Below are positions 33,858 to 42,580 of a stretch of DNA of 64,000 bases, one piece after another (within the stretch, counting starts at the first letter, position 1; each line of letters starts with the position of its first letter). The stretch covers positions 124,001 to 188,000 of the forward strand of contig JBILTR010000002.1 in the NCBI GenBank assembly GCA_044371425.1. The letters are read 5' to 3'. This DNA comes from JBEISR01 sp044371425 (lineage in GTDB: Bacteria > Planctomycetota > Planctomycetia > Pirellulales > Pirellulaceae). The notes under the pieces are model-generated. The model was not told the origin of the DNA. It was given only the letters and a program-made list of their open reading frames with translations, and ran no database searches. The translations under genes were made by a program, and so were the position numbers.

Positions 33858-34931
33858 TCAGCCCAGGACTCGAGCGATCTCCTCGGTGGTCACCGGATGA
33901 ATGATCCCTTTTTCGGTGATCAGCCCTCGAATCAATTCCGCAGGGGTGACATCAAAGGCGGGATTGTAGACTGGGACGCCATCGGGCGCTGTCTGCCTCC
34001 CCATGCCGTTTGTCACCTCGCTGGCCATCCGCTCTTCAATCGGTATCTGGGATCCCTCCTGCAGCGACAGATCGAAGGTACTGGTCGGCGCTGCGACGTA
34101 GAAAGGGATTCGATGATGGTGCGCCAGGACGGCGACACCATAGGTGCCGATCTTGTTGGCAGCATCGCCGCGCGCGGTGATCCGGTCGGCCCCCACCACC
34201 ACGGCGTCGACCTTCCCTTCCCGCATCACCTGGGCCGCCATGTTATCGCAGATCAGGGTGCACGGAACTTTGCGCTGCATCAACTCCCAGGCGGTCAGCC
34301 TAGCCCCTTGCAGCAACGGCCGCGTCTCATCGACCCACACGTGCAGCGATTTCCCTTGATCCTGTAGGGTGAAAAAAACCGCCAACGCCGTTCCGTATTC
34401 CGCCGTCGCCAGCCCACCGGCATTGCAGTGCGTCAGAATCTGCCCGCCCTCTGGGAACAGCGATGCACCATGCTCGCCGATCGCGTGACACATCGCCTTG
34501 TCTTCCTGGCGAATCGCCATCGCCTCCCGCAGCAATGCCTCTCGCAGCCCCGCTCCGGTCGATGACTGGGCAACTTCGGCGATCGTTCGCTCCATCCGAT
34601 CCAGCGCCCAAAAAAGATTGACTGCGGTCGGTCGGCTAGTTCGCAGCTGCTCGCTTGCCTTTCTGGCGGCTAGCGCGATTGCGGTAGGATCGCTGGAGTC
34701 CACCTGAGCCCCGATGCAGACGCCATAGGCAGCCGCGATTCCGATCGCCGGTGCCCCGCGCACCCGAAGCATGCGAATCGCTTCCCATACCTGATCGACC
34801 GATCGGCAGTCGATGAAGTGCTGCTGCAGTGGCAGTAGGGTCTGATCGAGCAATCTGAGGGAGCCATCGATGCCACCCTTCCATTCCACCGATACCATCG
34901 ATCCCGCCCCCGTCCGCTCGGTTGATCCCAT
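33858..34931 (-). CDS. mtnA: S-methyl-5-thioribose-1-phosphate isomerase
   Basis: A 357-residue enzyme of methionine salvage, related to eIF2B alpha subunits. Motifs include VWEAIRMLRVRGAPAIGIAAAYG, the catalytic-Cys motif LTHCNAGGLAT, HVWVDETRPLLQGARLTAWEL, the catalytic-Asp motif VVVGADRITARGDAANKIGTYG and VYNPAFDVTPAELI. The frame stays open to 35132, overlapping the upstream gene ald, but residues before MGSTERTG do not resemble the family, so 34931 (or 34898, MVSVEWKGG) is preferred. No other salvage genes are adjacent. Confidence 0.95.
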   Translation of the reverse strand: MGSTERTGAGSMVSVEWKGGIDGSLRLLDQTLLPLQQHFIDCRSVDQVWEAIRMLRVRGAPAIGIAAAYGVCIGAQVDSSDPTAIALAARKASEQLRTSRPTAVNLFWALDRMERTIAEVAQSSTGAGLREALLREAMAIRQEDKAMCHAIGEHGASLFPEGGQILTHCNAGGLATAEYGTALAVFFTLQDQGKSLHVWVDETRPLLQGARLTAWELMQRKVPCTLICDNMAAQVMREGKVDAVVVGADRITARGDAANKIGTYGVAVLAHHHRIPFYVAAPTSTFDLSLQEGSQIPIEERMASEVTNGMGRQTAPDGVPVYNPAFDVTPAELIRGLITEKGIIHPVTTEEIARVLG

Positions 34932-35091
34932 CCGACCCACCCACACCTTCCAGAAAACGATTCCAACTATCGATCCATCCCGCTCGGCGACACCTCTCGC
35001 CAGTGGTACATCGCCAACATCTGAATCCACTATCGGACCGCTCGGCAATTCCGACCAAGCGAGCCAACTTAACGCGGGAATCCTGGCGACT

Positions 35092-36207
35092 TTAGGCCGA
35101 TGCTGCTTCCCAAGGCGCATAAGGGAGACCAAAGGTCTCGGCTACCGCTTCGTTGGTGATCTTGCCGTGGTGCACGTTGAGCGATTCTCGCAGGGGCTGT
35201 GACTTTTCGATCGCTCCCTCCACCCCCGACCCGGCCAACCGAATCACCCAGGGAAGAGTGACGTTGCAAAGGGCAAACGTGCTGGTCCTGCCCACTGCAC
35301 CCGGCATGTTGGTCACGCAATAGTGCACGACATCATGGACCATGTAGGTTGGATTGCGGTGGGTGGTTGGCCGACTGGTTTCTACACATCCGCCCTGATC
35401 GATGGCCACATCGATGATGACGCTTCCGGGCTTCATCAGCTTCAAGTCCTGTTCGCGAATCAAGTGAGGCGCCTTGGCCCCGGGAATCAGGACGGCACCG
35501 ATCACCAAATCGGCTAGCTTCAATTGGTCGCGGATCGTGTGGCGATCGCTGAATACGGTATCGACATTGGGAGGCATCACGTCGTCCAGATAGCGGAGGC
35601 GATCCAGATTGACGTCCAGCAGCACCACGTCGGCCTGAAAGCCTGCGGCAATACGGGCTGCGTTGGCGCCGACGATCCCGCCCCCCAGCACTGCGATGTG
35701 CGCAGGCGGAACACCGGGGACCCCGCCCAGGAGAATCCCACGTCCCATCTGCGGTCGCTCCAGATACTTCGCCCCCTCCTGAATGCTCATCCGCCCCGCC
35801 ACTTCGCTCATCGGCGTCAACAGCGGCAGACGGCCCTGGCTGTCTTTCAGTGTCTCGTAGGCCAGGCAGGTGCACTTCGCCTTCTGCATCGCAACTGTCA
35901 GATCGCGGCTGGCAGCGAAATGAAAATAGGTGAAGAGTGTCTGACCAGGCCGGATCAACTTCCACTCGGCCGCCAGTGGCTCTTTGACTTTGACGATCAG
36001 ATCGGCTTGACCAAAAATCGCCTCGGGCCCCGCAACCATTTCGGCCCCGGCCTCCAAATAATCGTGATCGGCGATGCCGGACCCAAGCCCCGCACCTGCC
36101 TGGACCAGCACCCGATGCCCTCGATGCACCAGCTCCTCCACGCCCACCGGTAGCATGGCGACGCGATACTCGTCCTCTTTGATTTCCGATGGCACGCCGA
36201 TAATCAT
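35092..36207 (-). CDS. ald: Alanine dehydrogenase
   Basis: A 371-residue NAD-dependent enzyme that interconverts L-alanine and pyruvate plus ammonia. It shows MIIGVPSEIKEDEYRVAM at the N-terminus with the substrate lysine/arginine region, KVKEPLAAEW, TYFHFAASRDLT, the nucleotide-binding AVLGGGIVGANAARIAAG and the C-terminal MVHDVVHYCVTNMPGAVGRTST. All expected segments are present and length is standard. AAGGAAAAC precedes the ATG. It is divergent from the Nramp-like transporter gene, and mtnA follows on the same strand. Confidence 0.97.
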   Translation of the reverse strand: MIIGVPSEIKEDEYRVAMLPVGVEELVHRGHRVLVQAGAGLGSGIADHDYLEAGAEMVAGPEAIFGQADLIVKVKEPLAAEWKLIRPGQTLFTYFHFAASRDLTVAMQKAKCTCLAYETLKDSQGRLPLLTPMSEVAGRMSIQEGAKYLERPQMGRGILLGGVPGVPPAHIAVLGGGIVGANAARIAAGFQADVVLLDVNLDRLRYLDDVMPPNVDTVFSDRHTIRDQLKLADLVIGAVLIPGAKAPHLIREQDLKLMKPGSVIIDVAIDQGGCVETSRPTTHRNPTYMVHDVVHYCVTNMPGAVGRTSTFALCNVTLPWVIRLAGSGVEGAIEKSQPLRESLNVHHGKITNEAVAETFGLPYAPWEAASA

Positions 36208-36363
36208 TTCGTTTTCCTTCGGAGTTGATCCGATCGAATCCCAACCCGTCCGCCTGCTTCTATTGTAGCCCTCTTTCCACTTCCGTTTCCCGCGCCCCCC
36301 ACCTCACCGATTGCTTTTCTGCCATCTGCCCGACGCGAACGCGGGAAGTGGTGGTGTACGATA

Positions 36364-36386
36364 GAGCCACCTGGTGGGGGTGGCTC
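36364..36386 (+). promoter_or_regulatory. Hairpin in the leader of the Nramp-like gene
   Basis: GAGCCACC (36364-36371) pairs with GGTGGCTC (36379-36386) with a 7-base loop, 34 bp before the transporter start. A seven-T run follows about 12 bases later, too far for a standard terminator. A regulatory leader or an operator is possible. Confidence 0.35.
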
Positions 36387-36420
36387 ACCGGGAAACATTT
36401 TTTTGCACGGATCCTCTCCC

Positions 36421-37992
36421 ATGTCCGACGCACGAAGTCCAGACGACATCCAAGCCCCGCCCCAGCACCCTAAAGCGATCCTTCGGAAACTTGGCCCCGG
36501 TCTGATCATCGCCGCATCGATCGTCGGTTCCGGCGAGCTGATCATGACGACGCTCACCGGGGCCCATGCAGGCATGACGCTGCTGTGGCTGATCATCATC
36601 GGTTGCATGGTCAAGGTCTTCGCGCAAATCGAGATCGGGCGCTATACCCTGGCCAGCGGAAAACCGACCCTGACCGCATTGGCCGAAGTCCCCGGTCCTC
36701 GGATCGAGGGACGCGGCAACTGGCTGGTGTGGTATTGGTTCGTGATGTGGTTTCTCAGCATCGGTCAACTGGGCGGCATCGCAGGCGGCGTTGGCCAGAC
36801 GCTCTCGATCGCCATGCCGCTGACGCAACAGGGCGCCGATTACCAACGGTGGATTGCTGCAAAGAGCGCCGAACGCATCGAGTGGGCGACTGGAGAAACA
36901 GGAACCATCAGCCAGAAGCTCGATTTGGCCCAAAAGGGGTTCGCATCCCAACTGGAATCGGAATATTTCTCGAAGTATTCACCCGATCGCAAGAGTCCGC
37001 CTCCAGCACCATTGGACGATCGCCTCTGGGCGATCCCGATCGCAGTGGTCACATCGATCCTCCTGCTGGTCGGCCGCTATCAGACGATTCAGACCGTTGC
37101 CACGCTACTGGTCGCCATCTTCACGTTTGTCACCGTCGGCAACGTGCTGCATATCCAGACGCTACCCGACTGGCGCATCACCACGTCGCAATGGATCGAA
37201 GGCTTTTCGTTCCGATTCAGCCCTGCTGGTCAGCAAGCCACCGACTGGAGTGCAATCGCCATGGCGTTATCGACGCTAGGAATCATCGGTGTCGGCGCCG
37301 CGGAACTGGTGCAGTACCCCTACTGGTGCCTAGAGAAGGGTTACGCTCGTTGGACCGGCCCCAACGACGGAACGCCTGAATGGACCGAGCGGGCGCGAGG
37401 ATGGCTTCGCGTCATGCGATGGGATGCCTGGGCTTCGATGCTGATCTACACCATCGCCACCATCGCTTTCTATCTCCTAGGTGCCGCCATCCTTCATCGT
37501 GCTCAACTGAATCCCTCCGGGTCTGAACTGATCCAGACGCTGATGGTCATGTACGAACCACTATTCGGCTCCTGGGCCCCGATTTTCTTCCTCATCGGAG
37601 CCTTTGCCATCCTGTATTCGACCTTCTTTGTCGCCAACGCCAGTCATGCCAGAACCTTCGCCGATGGCATGGCGGTCGTCGGCTGGATCCCCGATTCCAC
37701 CGCGGCTCGCGATCGTTGGGTGCGATGGCTTAGCGGACTGTTCCCGTTGCTCTGCTTGGCCATCTACTGGGTGCTCCCCAAGCCCGTGCTGCTAGTCTTT
37801 CTCAGCGGAATCGCTCAGGCAGTCATGCTGCCGATGCTCTTTGCCGCAGCGGCCTTCTTCCGCTACCGCCGAACCCCACCTCAACTGCGTCCCTCTCTTC
37901 TCTGGGACGTTGGTCTTTGGATCAGTGGCCTGGTGATGGTCGCCATCGGGATCAGCAGCCTGATCTCCAATCTGATGAATGGGAAGCACTGA
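36421..37992 (+). CDS. Nramp-related membrane transporter
   Basis: A 523-residue membrane protein with about eleven hydrophobic helices. The first helix region LRKLGPGLIIAASIVGSGELIMTT and the later helix STLGIIGVGAAELVQYPYWC align with TM1 and TM6 of Nramp. The metal-binding motifs of true Nramp (DPGN and MPH) are replaced here by VGSGE and AELVQYP. A long polar segment (about residues 140-205) between helices is unusual. It is therefore a divergent family member that need not carry manganese or iron. The start ATG at 36421 is preferred over 36403. It is divergent from ald with a hairpin in its leader. Confidence 0.85.
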   Translation: MSDARSPDDIQAPPQHPKAILRKLGPGLIIAASIVGSGELIMTTLTGAHAGMTLLWLIIIGCMVKVFAQIEIGRYTLASGKPTLTALAEVPGPRIEGRGNWLVWYWFVMWFLSIGQLGGIAGGVGQTLSIAMPLTQQGADYQRWIAAKSAERIEWATGETGTISQKLDLAQKGFASQLESEYFSKYSPDRKSPPPAPLDDRLWAIPIAVVTSILLLVGRYQTIQTVATLLVAIFTFVTVGNVLHIQTLPDWRITTSQWIEGFSFRFSPAGQQATDWSAIAMALSTLGIIGVGAAELVQYPYWCLEKGYARWTGPNDGTPEWTERARGWLRVMRWDAWASMLIYTIATIAFYLLGAAILHRAQLNPSGSELIQTLMVMYEPLFGSWAPIFFLIGAFAILYSTFFVANASHARTFADGMAVVGWIPDSTAARDRWVRWLSGLFPLLCLAIYWVLPKPVLLVFLSGIAQAVMLPMLFAAAAFFRYRRTPPQLRPSLLWDVGLWISGLVMVAIGISSLISNLMNGKH

Positions 37993-38175
37993 CCGGCGCA
38001 AGGCAAAAGCGAACCAAAGCGATGTCAGGCCATGGGTGGCTGACATCCCCTTCCTGGCTGGCCGTTGCTGAGGATCCTCTGCAGTCAACCAGTTCGATCG
38101 ATCGCGACGGGAGGGAGCCTGCGGTGGACGGAGGCGGCGATAGTCCATGCTCCGTCCCCAGGACGCCAACCCGTC

Positions 38176-40506
38176 TCAAAGCCGCTCCACCCACACGGAG
38201 TTCCCTAGCACCCGAACGACGCGCACACGTTCCTGAGGCCCCAGCATTTCACTGGTGCTGATGACGTTGACCAATTGATCGCCGATCTGAGCTTTGCCGG
38301 ATGGATTGAGCCGTGTGGTGGTCAGTCCGGTCTTTCCCTGCAGATGCTCCCAACGCACCACCGCCTCTCGCTCTTCCAGCAATTCCGGATCATCGACTCC
38401 CGCCGGCTTTAGCTTGAACCATCGAAACCAGGGGAGTTGATCGATCCGATCGCGAATCAGAAACAGCCCGACAAAAATCCCGGCGATCGCCAACGCCACT
38501 TGTCCAGTATTCCAGGCCACTTGATTCACTTGGGAAGGAGTCGTCGGCAGGATGAAGGTCTGGCTGGCCAGGATCAAACTGGCAATCACCATCGCCAACC
38601 CACCGACGCCGAATATCCCAAATCCAGGCAGCACCAAAAGTTCGAGCGCCAGAAAGAGCATCCCAACCAGGAACAGCAAGACCTCCAGCCATTCCACCGT
38701 GCCATTGAGAAAACGGATCCAGAAGAATCCGATGAAGCAGCAGGCGGAAATGAACCCGGCGACTCCCAGTCCCGGCGCACTGAGCTCCATCATCAAAGTC
38801 ATGAAACCAATCGAGATCAGCAACGGTGGCAACCACGACTGCGCCGCCAATCGCTCCACAAAAAGCTCCGCCGCACTCGATCGCTTCGGCTCCGGCAATT
38901 CCTCGATCCCCAGTTTCTTGACGGCACTGGCCAGATCGTTTTCCACCTGATGGATCCAACCCTTTGCTTTGGCGACATCGGCCGCCACGCCTTTTCGGGT
39001 GTCCAACACCTGATCCTGGTTCCAGGGCCCCGAGTCGGGATCGCCGATCGAAGGATCTGCGGCGCTCCAGATCTTCTGCCCGTCAGGCCCCTGCCACGAA
39101 ATGAGTTGATCGCGGGAAGCAGCCAGTGCATGAAGCAACATGGCTGGACGCTGAGTCTGCTTTTCCAAAAGCTGCAGAGCTCCACCAATTTCTTCCCACT
39201 GGGGGATCTTCGTCCCGTCAGGTCCAGGACCGCCCAACGTCGCTTCCTGACCCATCGCGATCCGCTGACAGGACATCGCCACCAGCGAAGCATCCGCTCC
39301 CGCTTCCCCGCGAATGTAGGCAAATGTCTGCACCTTCTTCGGATCCAAACCAGCGAGATGACTGGCCAGCCGTAGGCTTTCCGCCATATCGCCTCCCGGT
39401 GAATCGATCTCGAGGATCGCCACATTGGCCTGCTCGCGGCGAATCCCTTCTTCCAGGGCTCGAATCAGCTGGTTGACCTGTCGATGATGCACCTGCCCGA
39501 TCAATTGCAGCCGCAGTGGCTTCCAGGGACCACGGTGCCAGACCGGTTCCTGGACGATTGGCGATGCACCCAAACTTTCCAGAAGGCTTTGACGGTCTCT
39601 AGAGAGCCAATCGATCCACTGTTCCTTGCGCAACATCCGCCCGGAGTAGTCGGGACGCTGGCCGGCCGACAGCATTTCTTCCTGCTGCGTGACTTGGCCT
39701 TCGCTGAGCAGCCGCTGCGCTTCCGGACGATCGACAAAGAGCCTGCGGCCGTCGGCCATTTGCAAACGAATCAGCTCCGCACCTGGATCCAAGAGGGTAG
39801 CGAGCATTGGCTCGGGAAACCTCGGCCTCAGCTGCAGGATCTCCTGATACGCCTGGCGGACCGTGGCATCCTCCGGTTTGCCTAGCGAATAGACTGGCCC
39901 CAAGCTAGCCGCCGATGCCATCGCCAAATCTTCGCAGGCGAGAGCCACCAGCAAGGCGTGGCCCTGCAGCGCCTCCGATAGATACGCCACCGTCCGCAAC
40001 CGCGTTCCCTCGGCTGATGTCAACCACCGCGCGACGCTCAAGCTGCGTTCAAAGGAGGTACCCACCCCCATCGCAGGTCGCGGTGCGTCCTGAAGCAGCG
40101 CTTCTTCGGAAGCCGCACCACTCTTCCGACGAAACTCCAGCAGCACCACCGGCCGCTCGCCCTGCGCCGGTTGGTCGGCAATCTCCTGCAGCCGACGCAG
40201 CAGCGATTCATCATCAGCGCCCATCAGTGGGAGGTCGACCGTCACCCGCCACGCCGATCGAAGCGGTTCCTCATTCGCAACCGATTCAAAGGGATCCTGG
40301 GTGGACTGCTCTTCCGTCGGAACTGCCTCCTGACCCCAAACCGCGGTCTTCGCGGATGAAATCACCAGCAAGCTAGCCAGCATCATGAAGCTACGCAGGA
40401 TCAGCCATCGACCAAACAGGCCGCGGCGCGGCAAACTCTCCGCCAAGCCGCCGCCCCCAGAAGCCCAACCGCAGAAACAACCAACCTCCCTTTTCAGATT
40501 TCTCAC
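38176..40506 (-). CDS. NfeD-type membrane protein with two ClpP/SppA-like domains
   Basis: The start is set at a GTG (40506), six bases after GGAGGAG; the frame extends five codons upstream to a TTG. The 776-residue protein has a signal or anchor near residues 35-55. Two crotonase/ClpP-like segments follow: RPVVLLEFRRKSG...HALLVALACEDLAMASAASLG, and ANVAILEIDSPGGDMAESLRLA...GEAGADASLVAMSCQRIAMGQEATLGG. Then come three or four membrane helices (about 575-680) and a C-terminal NfeD OB-fold (GKTGLTTTRLNPSGKAQIGDQL). NfeD-linked proteases cut membrane proteins such as stomatins, but here the usual SAG serine is not visible in either domain. Confidence 0.88.
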   Translation of the reverse strand: MRNLKREVGCFCGWASGGGGLAESLPRRGLFGRWLILRSFMMLASLLVISSAKTAVWGQEAVPTEEQSTQDPFESVANEEPLRSAWRVTVDLPLMGADDESLLRRLQEIADQPAQGERPVVLLEFRRKSGAASEEALLQDAPRPAMGVGTSFERSLSVARWLTSAEGTRLRTVAYLSEALQGHALLVALACEDLAMASAASLGPVYSLGKPEDATVRQAYQEILQLRPRFPEPMLATLLDPGAELIRLQMADGRRLFVDRPEAQRLLSEGQVTQQEEMLSAGQRPDYSGRMLRKEQWIDWLSRDRQSLLESLGASPIVQEPVWHRGPWKPLRLQLIGQVHHRQVNQLIRALEEGIRREQANVAILEIDSPGGDMAESLRLASHLAGLDPKKVQTFAYIRGEAGADASLVAMSCQRIAMGQEATLGGPGPDGTKIPQWEEIGGALQLLEKQTQRPAMLLHALAASRDQLISWQGPDGQKIWSAADPSIGDPDSGPWNQDQVLDTRKGVAADVAKAKGWIHQVENDLASAVKKLGIEELPEPKRSSAAELFVERLAAQSWLPPLLISIGFMTLMMELSAPGLGVAGFISACCFIGFFWIRFLNGTVEWLEVLLFLVGMLFLALELLVLPGFGIFGVGGLAMVIASLILASQTFILPTTPSQVNQVAWNTGQVALAIAGIFVGLFLIRDRIDQLPWFRWFKLKPAGVDDPELLEEREAVVRWEHLQGKTGLTTTRLNPSGKAQIGDQLVNVISTSEMLGPQERVRVVRVLGNSVWVERL

Positions 40507-40612
40507 CGAAAGCTCCTCCAAGGCATTGCACCGCCTCGAAAAAATCGCCCCAGGCGAAGTAGCATCAACCGCACCTTCTGCAGGCCGTGATCGCCAATAC
40601 CCCGCCTCTAGC

Positions 40613-42193
40613 CTATTGTAGGCTCTTCTCGAGACTGTCCACCTGCGAAGACCGGTCCAGCGACGAGGTCAGCGCTTCGCAGGCTTCCGCCATTTCCCGA
40701 AGTTTTTGCACCGCATTTTCGGGAGCCATGGCGATCTCTACCAATCCTTCGGAAAGGACGCGGCGATATTGGGAAGCTCCCCGAAACCTCAATTCGTTGA
40801 CCACCGAAGGATGATCCCACGCCCGCACGAACAATTGGTGGTAACTCGATTTAGCCGGGTCCGTTGCGGCCAGCCCCCCAAGCCCCGATGGCCTCGGTGA
40901 AAACCAGGGGCTCTGCCTAGCCAAGGCTTCCCTCTGCTCCTGCTCATCCAGCCACAAGGCGAATTGGAGCGCCTGCGAGGATTGCCGACTGTTGCTACCC
41001 ACCCCCAAAAGCCACTGCGTGCCCGGGTCGACCAGCACGGCCTGAGCCCCCGCAACCCAGTCCAGCGATTTCGCGTCGCCTCCCAAACCCTCGCCGACCA
41101 ATCGTGCCGAACGTTGAGCCAACCGGCACTCCAACAGAACGGCTCCTTCCCCAACCGCATCCACCTCCTGCGAGCTAAGGGTGTCGACCGGCGGATCGGC
41201 TTGCGACCCATTTTCTTTGTCCGAAGGCTGCGACTCGGAAAGCCCGACGTTTTCATCGACAGCGGGCCAACCAATCGCCCAAGGACTTTTCTGCATCCCG
41301 ACACGCTCCCACGCATCGCCATGAGACACCAACCACACTTCGGGATCTCGCCGCGCAAGACTGGCCCACAGCATCACCGCCTTGACGAAAGTTTGGGTCA
41401 AAAACTTCGGCTTCATCTCCAGGGGATCAAACAGCAGACTCGATTGGTTTCCCGACGGCGACAAACTCGCCAACACCACCAGGAATCGATCCAGCGCCGC
41501 CTGCCGATCGATTCGCTCGAAGAACGGACCTCTCCAGAACTCTGGATCGACCGCTACGCTGGCCGCCAAGTTGGTCTGGCCATCCCAAGAGGGTGCCTCC
41601 TGCAATCCGAATGGCCATGCCTCGAGCCTCTGAGCCGACGCGTCGATGCGTTCTTCGCTCGCCACTTGCCCTCGCACCAACACCGGAAAAGAAGCTCCCA
41701 GCGGCTCCCCCCACAGCTTCCCGCCATAGGTCCCCATCCGCTGCCAGTGTCGGGGCCAACGAACCGAAGGATCGTCGCTGGACCACCGCCCCTCATCCCG
41801 CAATGCTCGTTCCAGAGATCCACTGAGCACCCCCAGTTCGGCCACCTCCCCCAGCAAGCCAGAGGGAAAAATCCACAGATCACTGCTCCGCTTGGCCGCC
41901 TCCGAGATCTGATCGCCGGTCACCGCCTCCAGAACAACGCCCTGCTGAGCCACCGCTTGCCAGCGCGTCGATAGCAGTTGCTCCCAAACTTTGGTGCTCT
42001 CTTGCTCACCCTCCGTCACCAGGACCACACGCAATGGAGGACGAGTGCCGGAGCTGGTTTGGCTCTGGGCACCAGAGGAGTCGCCGGCAGCGGATTGTGG
42101 GCGATCGCTTCCAGTGCACCCCAGGCTCAGTGCCGCCAAGATCAGCAGCACACCACCGATCCATCGATCGTTACCAACCCTCCAGCTGCTCAT
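40613..42193 (-). CDS. Lipoprotein resembling an ABC solute-binding protein
   Basis: A 526-residue protein with GGCAGGAG before the ATG (42193). A signal sequence ends in the lipobox LSLGC, so it should be lipid-anchored. The body begins like a binding protein (LRVVLVTEGEQESTKVWEQLLSTRWQAVAQQG, VTGDQISEAAKRSSDLWIFPSGLLGEVAELGVL) and contains features such as WGEPLGASFPVLV. I infer a periplasmic-binding-protein fold of the extracellular-sugar type. No permease or ATPase gene is adjacent, so its role may not be transport. It precedes the NfeD-type gene with a 106-bp gap on the same strand. Confidence 0.72.
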   Translation of the reverse strand: MSSWRVGNDRWIGGVLLILAALSLGCTGSDRPQSAAGDSSGAQSQTSSGTRPPLRVVLVTEGEQESTKVWEQLLSTRWQAVAQQGVVLEAVTGDQISEAAKRSSDLWIFPSGLLGEVAELGVLSGSLERALRDEGRWSSDDPSVRWPRHWQRMGTYGGKLWGEPLGASFPVLVRGQVASEERIDASAQRLEAWPFGLQEAPSWDGQTNLAASVAVDPEFWRGPFFERIDRQAALDRFLVVLASLSPSGNQSSLLFDPLEMKPKFLTQTFVKAVMLWASLARRDPEVWLVSHGDAWERVGMQKSPWAIGWPAVDENVGLSESQPSDKENGSQADPPVDTLSSQEVDAVGEGAVLLECRLAQRSARLVGEGLGGDAKSLDWVAGAQAVLVDPGTQWLLGVGSNSRQSSQALQFALWLDEQEQREALARQSPWFSPRPSGLGGLAATDPAKSSYHQLFVRAWDHPSVVNELRFRGASQYRRVLSEGLVEIAMAPENAVQKLREMAEACEALTSSLDRSSQVDSLEKSLQ

Positions 42194-42580
42194 CCAGTCC
42201 ACTCCTGCCTGACGGCATTCTTCTTCGATTCCAATTCGCTTCCTATCAATCACCCGCCCCTTGGCTCACTTCCCCCCAGTCATCCACCCTCGCAGCCCTC
42301 GGGCGCCGGGGAGGGGATTGGGAACCCCATCCGCCTACACCCTGCAAGGGGGAACCCGTCGCGATCGATCGGCCCCCAGGGCCTGGCGGCAGTGATTTCC
42401 CGCGAGGTACTACGAACCCCAGTGGGTTTTGGTTTCCCCCGGTCAGGACGCAACCAAGTCCTCCACCCCTGCCTAAAATCGCTCTCTCCCTGGTAAAATG
42501 GCGGTTTTGGGGACGATGGAACTCCTATTCCACCTTCGCCCCATCCCGAATTTCTTGCGTCTTTCGAAAAGGGCACCAGC
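42194..42580. other. Divergent gap between the lipoprotein gene and xylB
   Basis: About 390 bp with no supported gene. Both promoters should lie here. Runs of G and C at 42300-42400 make short self-complementary spots but no clear hairpin with a loop of sensible size. Confidence 0.4.
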
